From the NCBI RefSeq assembly GCF_030035675.1, contig NC_084493.1, positions 26,046,203 to 26,110,202 of the forward strand: DNA of 64,000 bases, in the 5' to 3' direction. The notes below the pieces were generated by a model. It saw only the letters and a program-made list of their open reading frames with translations. It did no database searches and was not told where the DNA came from. The translations under genes were made by a program, and so were the position numbers. Origin of the DNA: Rhineura floridana. Lineage: Eukaryota; Chordata; Lepidosauria; Squamata; Rhineuridae. How positions within the stretch are numbered: the stretch's first letter is position 1; each line of letters starts with the position of its first letter. This document shows, in pieces, positions 41,701-53,700 of this stretch.

Positions 41701-44700
41701 ATAAGACAGTGGAAGGTGAAATATATTCTAGCAAAATTCTAGATGTGCTCTATGTTTTTAATTGATCGTGAACACCTTGCCTTAAATAAAGTGGTTTAAA
41801 CATAGCAGGCTAAAAACATACATCCTCTTTTTTCCAACAGCTAGAGTCATTGTTGAAGTAGCAACATATTGTGATCAGTCTGGTTTTACATCAAACTGCA
41901 GTTTCAGATTCAACTGTTAATGCACCCAAAATAGAAATAGAACATAACCTCCAATATAAAACACAAAAGGCTGTCTTCACCATCACATGACAATGACCAA
42001 TAAAAAGGCTTTGAAATTAATAGAAATACATTTGACACAGATTTCTAGGATGAATAAGGAGGGGGGAAATTTTCTGGTTTAGATTCTCTGTAGAAACATT
42101 GGTAACACAGGAAAGAAGCAAAGTAAGAAGAACACCAACAAACATACAAAAATATAATTCTCCATCTTTGGAGATGGCAGGTGTTGCCACCACTCACCAT
42201 ATGCTCAGAGGCACATGTTACCAAATTCTTCCAAGCTACACAGCAAGTGGATTGGACTGTGAAAGACCAACCCAAATTGTGTTTGAATTTTGACAACTTT
42301 GTAGGGCAGTACAATATCTCAGAGAGGAGGTCAGGTCTCCTGCTCCCCTGGTGCATTCACTATAGCTGCCCAATTTCCCTGCTTTTAAAGTTTGGTAGAA
42401 ATATCTGTGGGCTATAGGTACATTCTTAAACTGCAAGGTTTTTTGCGTATTAGTGAATAATTTCTATGAGGTTTACAACAGATTTTACCACAATCAGCCA
42501 TGTGGATGGAAAGATCTGTCCATTTGGGTTCTCATTTTTCTATTCTTAAATTCAGTTCTCTATATTTCTGCAGCAATTTGCTATGTCCTTATGAAAATTC
42601 TTCAGCATTTTAGTGTGAATTTCACCTAATAAACACATTTTTGTGTGCAATTCTGACTAGTGTACCATTTGTTACAATTTCTAATATATATTAATTTTTC
42701 CTATAATGCATTTTCATATGTTATTTCCCCAAGATATTCATTTTTATGCCCACTTTCCCCTATTATATGCATTTCTGTAAATATTGTTTGGTGGAAGAAC
42801 TACATTGCAAAATTTGGATAATAATTAATTTTGAAGAATGGTGTGTTTCAGTTATACTGTTCCACAAAGTGCAAATTCGATTGATTCGGCTGTAAATGCA
42901 AACTGAAACAAATTTCTCCCTCAATTAAAAAGTATACATATTTTGTTACATAATTCCTCACCACCACCACTATTCCTTTCTATTTGCATGGCTGGGTCAG
43001 TGTGTTGAACTCTAATGAGCATCATCCAAAATCTCACCCTTGATCCTTGTTTTCCACAATAGGCAATGGATGAATTCCAGTTCCTCTTGTGTGAGAGATG
43101 CCAAGGGGAAGTCCAGAGCCCCAAACTCCTGCCCTGCCTTCACAATCTCTGCACCCAGTGCCTCAAAGAGAACAAGTCCATTCATCTCTGTGCCACATGT
43201 GGAACCTCATACATGCAAAATGAAGAGGACTGCAAACTGCAGGAGAATTTGCTCTTTGCAAACCTTCAGGTCAAGCTAAGGATCTGGCAGAAGATTAAGA
43301 ATGGCAAAGACTTGATCTGCATCAACTGTAAGAATGAGGCAGTGTCCTGGTGTTTTGACTGCAATGAGTTCCTTTGTGCCATGTGTTTAGAATTCCACCA
43401 GAGATATATGAAAAGGGAAGGCCATGAAGCCAAACCACTGAGGGATCTTCAGGCAGAGTCTAGCATGGAGTTCCTTGCAGGGATCAGAAAGCAGAGTATC
43501 ATGTCCTGCTCCAACATTGGCCACAAAGGTCAAGCTCTAAGGTAGGTTGTCCATCGGCACTTAATTCTCAGATTGGGGAACCCATTTTGAGGGCCAGGGT
43601 CCAACTCCTGTAAGCACAAGAGCTGGTGGGCCTGGAGTCACAAACTTGCAAGAGAGGGGAACTCTCCAGCTAATGAGGAAGGCTAGTACTGGCAACAGGT
43701 GCTAGGAAATTATTGCTGAAGCAGCAGAGGAGCTGTCCACTGAATAGGGGCTAAGTGAAGGAGGGCCTTGTGCTGCCAGCCGATGGAGGAATCCTTCTAA
43801 CAGTGGAGGGATCATAGCTCAGTGACAGAGCACATAGAATAGTAGAGTTGGAAGGGATCCTACAAGGCCATCAAATCCAACCCCCTGCTCAGTGCAGGAA
43901 TCCAACGTAAAATATGATGGAAGTGTATAAAATTATGCATGACCTTGAGAAAGTGGATAGAGAAAAGTTCTTCTCCCTCTCACATAATACTAGAACTCGT
44001 GGACATTCAAAGAAGCTGAATGTTGGAAGATTCAGGACAGACAAAAGGAAGTACTTCTTTACTCAGCACATAGTCAAACTATGGAATTTGCTCCCACAAG
44101 ATGCAGTAATGGCCACCAGCTTGGATGGCTTTAAAAGAAGATTAGACAAATTCATGGAGGACAGGGCTATCAATGGCTACTAGCCATGATGGCTGTGCTC
44201 TGCCACCCTAGTCAGAGGCAGCATGCTTCTGAAAACCAGTTGCCGGAAGCCTCAGGAGGGGAGAGTGTTCTTGCACTCGGGTCCTGCTTGCGGGCTTCCC
44301 CCAGGCACCTGGTTGGCCACTGTGAGAACAGGATGCTGAACTAGATAGGCCACTGGCCTGATCCAGCAGGCTCTTCTTATGTTCTTATGTTATGTTCTTA
44401 TGTTCTTAAAACATACTGACAGGTGCTGTCCAGCTGCCTCTTGCATGCCTCCAGTGCTGGAGAGCCCATCACCTCCCTAGGTCATTGGTTCCGTTGTTGT
44501 ACTGCTCTTACAGTTAAGACATTTTTTCTGATGATCAGTCGAAGTCTGACTTCCTTCAGCTTGTGCCCATTATTCCATGTCCGGCTCTCTGGGACAATCA
44601 AGAAAAGATCCTTGCCCTTCTTGTGACAACATGGTTTACATGCCATAGGGTCCAGATTCGATCTTTAGTATCTCCAGTTTAGAGGATCTGGAAGTGGGAA

Positions 44701-47700
44701 AAGGAGAGCGGCAGCCAGTCAGAGTCGACTATGAATGAACCGTAGAGTAGAATGAGGCAGCTTCTGATGATCCTTTGCAACCTCTTTCTGGATTTGCTGC
44801 TGCCTTTGGGCCTGGGGTTTAGGGAGTGATGGCAGATTCATGGGGAGTCCAGGCATGTAGCAAGGGGTATACCTCCCACGTTTCTGGATTCGGCTACGTC
44901 TAAGGAGGGGATTTCCTTTGTAGTGGTTGTCCTCCCACTAGTACAGCGTTTCCCAACTAGTGGGCCACCAGATGTTGTTGGACCACAATTCCCATCTTTC
45001 CTGACCATTGGCAATGCTGGCTGAGGCTGATGGGAGTTGTGGTCCAACAACATCTGGTGGCGTGCTAGTTGGGAAAGGCTGCACTAGTAGCTTCCCAACC
45101 TCCAGATGTTTTGGACTACAACTCCCATCAGCCCCAGCTGCTAGGCAAAAGATGGCCTAGAGATTGTCTTGTATAAGGTGACAAATAAAATCTTATTTTA
45201 AATGCCGCCCTGGGCTACTACTGGAAAGAAGGGCGGGATATAAATTTGATAATAATAAATTACTGTAATAATAAATATTAATTAGTATTAGTAATTATTA
45301 ATATAATTAGCCATAACAATTATTAACATTTAATAACAATAATAATTTAATACTAACAAGTAGTAATTAATAATAATAAAGTATTACTACTAATTGATAA
45401 TTAATAATATTACTAATTGATAATTAATAATAATTGTTATTGTTATTACTAATTAAAATACTGAATAATAAAAGCCAATGCTGACCAGCAGTCATTTATT
45501 TATTTATTGTATTTCTATCTCACCTTTCCTCCAAGGAGCTGAAGATGGTGTACATAGTTCCCTCCATCCTTTTTTATCCTTACCACAACCCTGTGAGGTA
45601 GGTTAGGCTATGAGGCAGTGAGGACACCCAGCGAATTTCGTGGCTGAGTGGGGATTTAAGCCTAGTCTCCCAGGTCCTAGTCCAACACTCTAACCACTTC
45701 ACTACACTGGCTCAGCCATGAGTTTAACTGTATTTGATTCACAGCATCTATTGCAATGAGTGTCAGAAGTCCATGTGCTGTGTCTGTGCACTGCTAGACA
45801 GGAGGCACAATGAGGATCACCACTGTGATATCCAAAATGAAATTGGGTGCCGGCAAAATGAGCTGCAGAGCATGAGCACAGAGCTGAAGGGGAAGAAAAG
45901 CAACTACAACAACACCTATAACAGTCTCCTAGAGCTGGTGAAAAACATGGAGAAGGTGAGGAATGAGACGAGAGAGCAGATCCAGCAGAAGGTCGGCGAG
46001 ATGGTGAAGGTGCTGCGAGAAAAGGAGGAGAAGTTTCTAGCGGAGGTGGAGGAGCAGCATAAGCAACAAGTCCAGAATGTAGAGAAGAAGCTCAAGGACA
46101 TGGAGGGAGTGGTGAAGAGGATGGCGTCCAGCGAGCAGCTGGTGGAGAAGATGCACCTCTATGCCTCCGACCAAGAGGTGTTGGAGATGCACTCCTACAT
46201 CAAAGGGTCTCTGCAGGAGCTCATAGAGAAGCAGCCACCAGTTGTAGATCTCCAGATTGAAGTGGGGAACTTTGGAGAGGTCAAGGCCCAGCTCCAGTCT
46301 CTGTTTGACAGAGTGACAAACGTCCAAGGTAAGAGCCTTGCAGAATGATGATGACCTTGGTTGGTGTGACTGGGGTGGGTGGGATAGGATGTGGAGGGGA
46401 GGGACCGTAGCCCAGTGGCAAGCTCCCTGCTTTGTGTGTGGAAAGTCCCAGATTCAATGGTGTCATCAGGGCAGGACTTTAGGGCAAATGTTCAGGGCCC
46501 CACTCAGCAGAATGAGCAGGAGGGCCTCAAACGTTGCACGGCTGCCTTACCACATTTTGAATTACTAATACACATTCCCATGTAAAGAAGAGCTGCCACC
46601 ACCACCAAAGACAACCTTGAATCTAAATTTACCTAATTGCACCACTAGCCCAGGTTTAAATCCTGGCATCTCAAGTTAAAATCCTAGTGGCTGGCTGGAC
46701 CTGCCTGAGATCTTGGGGAGCTGCTGCCAGTTGGAGCAGATGATACTACCCTACATGGACCAGTGATTTGACTTTGTATAAGGCAATATCGTAAGTTCAT
46801 ATGGCAGCATACTAAATGTGGAATCTGACTAAGATTCTAGAATTGGTAGGTAATTGAAATTCAAGAGCCCAATCAGCCTTTGTTCCACTCAGTTAAGAAG
46901 GCAGATTACATGATTTTCAGGGGCTCCCATAGTCATATTCTAGTCATCTAATGTTAGGTGATGAATACAGATAAAATGTTTTGCTGATACTTCATCCTTG
47001 TCCATGCCTGCCCACAGTTTGACTATTGGCTACTTTGTGCTATTGCAAAATGGAGATATCATCTTGAGAACTGGGAATCCATAGGAGTTTTTTGTATTAT
47101 TATTATTATTATTATTATTATTTGCCAGGAGGGGAGAGTAAAAAAAGGCCTGTTCCTTAAAACTTTATTGTGCAAGGATTTACTAAAACATTTTACACTG
47201 AATAGGAAGAAAAGTGAACGCTGGTATAGTCATACCAGTAGCAGTTACAAACCTAAATTTCATTCATTAATGGAGAATAAGGCTATCAGTGGCTACTAGC
47301 CACAATGGTTGTATTCTGCTTCCACTGTCGGAGGCAGTATGTCTCTGAATACCAGTTGCTGGAAACCACAGGAGGGGAAAGTGCTCTTGTGCTCAGGTCA
47401 TGCTTTGCAGGCTTCCCATAGGCATCTGGTTAGCCAGTGTGAGAACAGGATGCTGGACTATATGGCCCTGTGGTCTGATCCAGCAGGCTCTTCTTATGTT
47501 CTTGAGGTACTCAGTGTATGCGTACCCTAAATAAGAGCAAACCAATTTGCTCCAGGAGCCCATTTTCTAATTAATACTTTTTCATCCTTTTTAGAAGCTG
47601 TCCCGGCTAGACTGGAAACGGCATCCAACCAGGTGAGAGTTGATTTGGATACAGCAGGGTTGGGAAATCAGTGCCTCTCCAGATCTTCCTAGACAGACTC

Positions 47701-50700
47701 CCAACTCCCATCAACCCCAGCCAGCATGCCCAATGGTCAGGTATGATGGGAGTCATAGTCCAATTACATCTGGAGGGCTGCAGGTCTCCCATCCCTTGTA
47801 CACATCATGAACTGTTATTTCCTTGTTGAGAAACTCCAACTGTGCATTGGAGCCAGCTGGGGAGGACAAGCCTCAGACGGAGGCAATGGTAAATCCCCTC
47901 TGAATACCGCTTACCATGAAAACCCTATTCATAGGGTAGCCATAAGTCGGGATCGACATTTCCATTGGAGGTATCTTTTCAGAGATTTCGAAGCAATGCT
48001 GTAGAGTTGTTGGCCTTAACACATGCAAGCATTTTTAGGTCTTTCACCATGAACACCGGACAAAATAGTTTTAGAATTTTTTTTATAGTGCAATCAGTCC
48101 GCAATCTGGAAAAGCTGAAAGAAGCATCCCACACATGCATGAAATGACCTGCCCCTCTGGCATGCTAAAGGTATGCACATCAGATTAGGACAAATCCTGA
48201 ACTGAGAATCAAAGTGAGTCGCTTTAGACAGATTCAGGAATTGTCCGGCCCAAAGTAGGATCTCTCCAAAGTGCCCTGAAATGAAGGGGGGGGGGGGGGC
48301 TCCAAGGAAAATCTGGGATGATTCAGATGTTTAGAAAAACCTGCACAGGCAGTATGTCTACAAAAATTGAAACATTTCTCCCAAAACTTGCCATATAAAG
48401 AAAACCACAGGGTGAGGAAAAGGAGAGAGCTCTTTGTGACTTACAGGCTGGGATGAGGGAGGAATTCAGTTCACACATCTACAAATTACATCAGGGTCAT
48501 GACTAGGGATGTGCTAGAATTATGCCCAATTTATATTTCGTATTGAATTTTCCATTAATTATTCTCAATCATTAAGAATAGGATTTTAATGTAGTAAATT
48601 TCCATGACTATTTTTTAAAATGGACTTTAAAAAAATCCACCTCTAAAACATCAGTTTTAAGAATGATAATTTATTGATATTTCCTTTGAAATATCAATTA
48701 AAAACATTGCTTTTAGGAAATACTGATATTTTTAAAGGAATAGTTCAAAAATTATCATTCTTAAAAGTAATATTTCCATCAAAATATAAAAAATTAAAAA
48801 TTGATATTAATATCAATATTTTCCCCAAGTGAAATAAAACACAGATTGGTAAAAGCAGCTGCTAGTAGATAAAGAACGAACTTGAGTCGATGCCAGCCTG
48901 TGAGGTCTATTGAATGTGTTTGACCTGCACTGGCCAACAGATCCCATCCCTAGTCATGACCAAGAGAGACCAATTAGATGCCTGGATGCACTTACTTTTT
49001 TTTAACATTCCCCCCACCGCTAATGGTTTGATTGTTTTTCTAGGTTGACAGGACGATGAAGGCCAATAGCATGGATGGCAATCACATCTGTGGGGCAGCC
49101 GTCAGTAACAAATTTAACAATACTCTGGTAAGTACGGAAGTGCAATTCCTGTCCCACCATTCCCTACCACCCTCCTGCATTCCCTCACTGTGATGATCGT
49201 GGCATCAACCTGTCATGTAAACCTCATTCTAGACAAGACAGAAAGAGAGAAAATGTGGGGAGAGGAGGAGGTATCTGAGTAGACACAGGAAGCTCTCAAC
49301 AACATCCAAGGCTGGCACTAGAGCCAGAGCTACAGTTCCCAGAATGGTTGAACAGTCAGTCCTTCTTTCCAGGGAACTCTGGGAATTGTAACTCTAGGAG
49401 AGCATCAGGGGTCTCCTAACAACTCTTAGCACCCTTAATAAACTATAGTTCCCAGGATTCTTTGCGGGAAGCCATGACCATTTAAAGTGGTATAATACTG
49501 CTTTCAGTGTGTAGTGCAGATGGGCCCCAATTGGCACTTTGGGCAGGATGTTGACAGGAAGGAGGCAGCAAACGCAGCAACAGAGAAGCAGAGGGCATTT
49601 GCTGCTCAAGTGGAAATCAAAAAATATTTGGGGAATATAATGGGGAAGGACCATAGCCCAGTTCTAGAGCATCTGCTTGGCATGCAGAAAGTCCCAGGTT
49701 GAATCTCCTCTCCCCACCACCACCTGAAACCCCGGAGAGCCGCTGCCAGTCAGTGTAGATAATAGTGAGCTAGATGGAGCAATCAGACTCCATATAAGGC
49801 CGCTTTCTATGTTCTTATTCAATGCATTTTTCTCATCTCCTAGAGCGATTTACCAAAGTCACTGGCAAAGAGAAAACGTGTCCAGGAGGAAAGGGCTATT
49901 CAGATTCTTCCAAAAGTGATTAAAACGGAGCCTGATGACAGCGAATGGGTGAAACAGAGCAGGCCACCTAGCAACAGTTTGCTAGAAGAACCAGGGACCA
50001 GTTCTCAATCTTCAGGAGGCAGCCACGCCACAGGGGGTGGAGGCAACGCAGGAGAAGGCATGAACAACTCACTGTGGACTCCTGTTTCCTCCTCATCTGA
50101 ATCAGGTAAAGGCAGGCCCCTGCTGTTTAGGGATTCTTTGGAGGTATTAGGACCAATTCATAAATGTTTGGTCTATTTTTGGAAGGGGGGGCAGGGGTGC
50201 TAATAGCACCTAACCTAAGTTAGTATTTCGTGGTGAAATCAATCCACGGAATGGTCTAAGGAAAGCTACAGCGTTCAATCCAGATATGGGGAACCTGATG
50301 CCCTCCAGATGTCATTGACCTGACCGTAGGCCATGCTGGCAGGGGCTGGTGGGAGTCAGACTCCAACAACATCTGGAGGGCCACCGGTGAACCGCCCCTG
50401 GTTTAATCAAACAGGTTGAGTTATTAATCAAACATTTCTTGATTTATTACAGAGCACGCACAATTAACAAGATTCTTAAAATGATATTTAATACAAGTGC
50501 TTACACAAACCTCCAATGGCTGCCCTGGGTTCCTTTAAGAGGAAGGGTGGGATAGGAATTAAATTCTTCATCATCATACAAGAGACATTCTTACCTGTGT
50601 GAAAGGGAGGGGGAATGCCTCTTTTAAGATGGAGCCAGCTTTGACAAAAGCATGCATCATCCAAAAAATTAAGAGAGAAAGTAAGCAAGCAAGCAAAAAT

Positions 50701-53700
50701 TATGAGTCAACTTGGATTTCTTTAATTGGCTCTTGTTTGAAGGTTCCCTCTCCAAAGCTAAGGATGTCTGGCTTGGTCTGCTCAGGGCCTCATTAGAGGA
50801 GCCTACTGGATCAGGCCAGTGGCCCATCTACTCCATCATCCTGTTCTCACAGTGACCAACCTGATGCCTACGGGAGCCTACAGCAGGACCTGAGCACAAG
50901 CACAACAGCACTCTCCCCACTTGTGATTCCCAGCAATTAGTATTCCACAGTGGAAGTGGGAGATCACCTCGGAACCTTCTGAGCTCCTTAGAAGAAGGAT
51001 GGGGCACAAATATTACAAAGAACATGATGATCTGGTTTAATGATTATATCAAGTCAGGCAGTGGATACTTATGTCTGGGGAGCCATCCCTCGCCATTCCT
51101 GGCCTCTTTTGGAAGACAACACTGTGTATCCTGCTTGTGCGTGCTAAACTAGTGTGCTGACCTTAGGTGTTGTGGGGAACATTATTCCATTGCCAGTGTT
51201 GATTCAACTACTAGTCCATTTGGCTTCTGGACATGGAATGGAGGCCATCTTGTCCTTCACATCAGGCAGGGCCACAGGGGAAGGACTGTAGCTCACTGGT
51301 AGAGCCTCTGCTTTGCGTGCAGAAGGTCACAGGTTCAATCTCTGGCATGCAGTAGTGCTGGGAAAGTTCCCTACCTGAAACCTGGGAGAGACACTGCCAG
51401 TCAGTGTAGACAATACTGAGTGAGATGGACCAATGGTCCAGCTCAGTATAAAGCAGCAAAATGTCTAGAGCTGATGCTGAGACTCAGCTTGGTTTTCTGA
51501 AAGCTGTGTGAGATCTTGGCACAATTGTGATTATTTGACGATAGGTCACAACGCCCATATGCCTAAACTTTTTGCTCAATAAATCCAACTGGAATGAAAT
51601 ACAAGCCTCTTAGCAGGCTAGTAAAAAAAAGCCTTCTACCAATGAGAGTGATTGATGGAAGAGGAACAGAGCAATTCACCTGTCCTTCACTAACCTGCTG
51701 GGTTTCTGTGACGGTCTCCGCAAAGGGACCTTCCCTTCCTTCATTTTATCACAGAAAGCAAGTGGGCTGATGGAGGAGAAACAGATTGATCCAACCATCC
51801 TCTCCCAGAACACTCACTCATTTAAATGGAAATCCTGGCTGCCATAGGCGACCAGGTGTGTTAATTGCAATGTTGATCTTGCCTATAATAGGCTAAAGCG
51901 TGCAGTATGGCTGCACTGATGTCCTGGCTTTTTTCTTGCAGATGATGCTTCTTTTATAGATAGTTGTTCAGAAGAAGAAGCCACCGATGATGAATCTGTG
52001 GTGAGTGTTGAGATGCCCGAGACCAGAGTACCAGCTCGCTGTCGAATGGTGCCCTCCTCACTGCCCCCAGCCAACGGAGTCTCCCTTGAAGACTATGGTC
52101 ATTCATCACATCTGTGGCACCTTTCAACTAAAAAATAAAGTGCTTTGCAATTCTTCTCTCATCCATAATTATGACACAGCCCCAGTGAAGCAGAACTTTG
52201 ATGTTTCCATTTTGCAGATGGGGAAACTGAGTGCATCTCTCTACCCTTGTGCTTTTGCATCATCTCCCCTTCTTGTCAGTGCACTTTGTGAACTGGATAA
52301 AATGAGGTGGTTCCCTACAAAAAACCTTTAGCTGCAATAAAACCTTGTTAGTCTTTTAAGTTGTCCCAAAGCTCTTTTTTGTGGGTCCTGTAACTCTCCC
52401 CCTCCAGTGCCCAAGAAAGTGGTGTGATGGTTGCGGCTGGGATGGATGTGTCAGTAGCCCTTAATCTCTACGGTGTTCCACCACTTGTTTATCTTCTCAC
52501 CAGGGCTCCATCTTGCTACAGGACATCAACAACAGATCACAGAGTAGCCAGGAAGAACACCCGAGACAGGAGCTTGCTTCGGGGCAAGGGACCATGGTGT
52601 TCTTCGACCTGAAGCTTCTATGTAAGGGGCTGACTGCCACTTTTAGAATCAAATCACAAAATTCTGACTTGAGAGTAAGGATGGAAGGATGTGTCAGTTT
52701 CAGTTCTCTCCATTTCTCAGTTTTCCAATCTTAAATTCAGTTTTCCACATTTCAGCAAAAAATGTGATTTTTGAAAAAATCTTCATGAATATTCATCAGC
52801 TTCAGCAAATTTCTTTTAAACATATTTTTGCATGCAGTTTTGACTGATGTACACATTTTTGCAAGAGATTTTCCCTAATATAATGCATTTTTATGTTATG
52901 CTCACTAACACATGGATTTTTATGCAAACTTTTCCCCTAATATTATGCATTTCTGTAAACATTGCTTGGTTGCAGAAATGCATCGCAAAATTCAGATAAG
53001 TGCAAATTTCATAGGATGGTTGTGCTTTGGTTCTCATATTGTTTTGGGAAGTGCACTTTTGATGGACACTAAATGTGAACTGAATCAAATTTCTTCCCCA
53101 TCTCTACTTGAGAGTGAATGGAGGGGATGATATGGCATGTAATATGGGGAGCAAAAAAGAAAAACCTCAGCCTTTCTTCCTCCTTCCACTGGAGAAAAGG
53201 TTATCACCTTTTTCTTCTTTCACTGTCTGAGAGAATTTCAGATATGCATCATTAAGAATGTCAGAGTTGTGATGCTGTGGCAGATCAACTTGGCCTTCTG
53301 TTTCCCAGTAGTGGCTTGCCAGCCACCAGAGGCAAAATTCATAGGTAGGGTACGATGCCACCATCCCACCTCACATTGGATATAGCGGTGGGCTGGATGA
53401 AGACCAATAAGCTGAAGCTGAATCCTGTCTAGACAAAGGTCCTGTGAATTGATGGTTCCCAGGTCCAGGAATTAGGTAGGTCGCTTGTTCTGGCTGGGTC
53501 ATGCTCCCTCCCTCTTGAAAGAGCAGGTGGTGTGCAGGTTTGGGGGGGTTCTCCTAAATTCAGCATAGTTGCTTGAGGCCCAAGTGGCCTGAGCAGAGTG
53601 CCTTTTTCCATCTTTCTGGAAAGGGACAGCTTGGTCACAGTGCCTCAAATGCTGGCAACCTCACCATTGGATTACTGTAACATGCTCTATAATGAGCTGC

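Larger units (their letters stand above)
43803..44775 (+). repeat. tRNA-derived SINE holding two nested CR1 elements
   Basis: SINE left part 43803-43835 (ATCATAGCTCAGTGACAGAG), right part from about 44629 (CATGCCATAGGGTCC, GATTCGATC, AGGCAGCTTC). Between them an antisense CR1 (43836-43907 and 44410-44628) is itself split by a sense CR1. Confidence 0.8.

Noticed and set aside
41214-42436. Paired 60-100-codon frames RRPDLLSEILYCPTK
   Set aside because: The same sequence appears in both inverted arms. No homology was recognised, and the frame is short.
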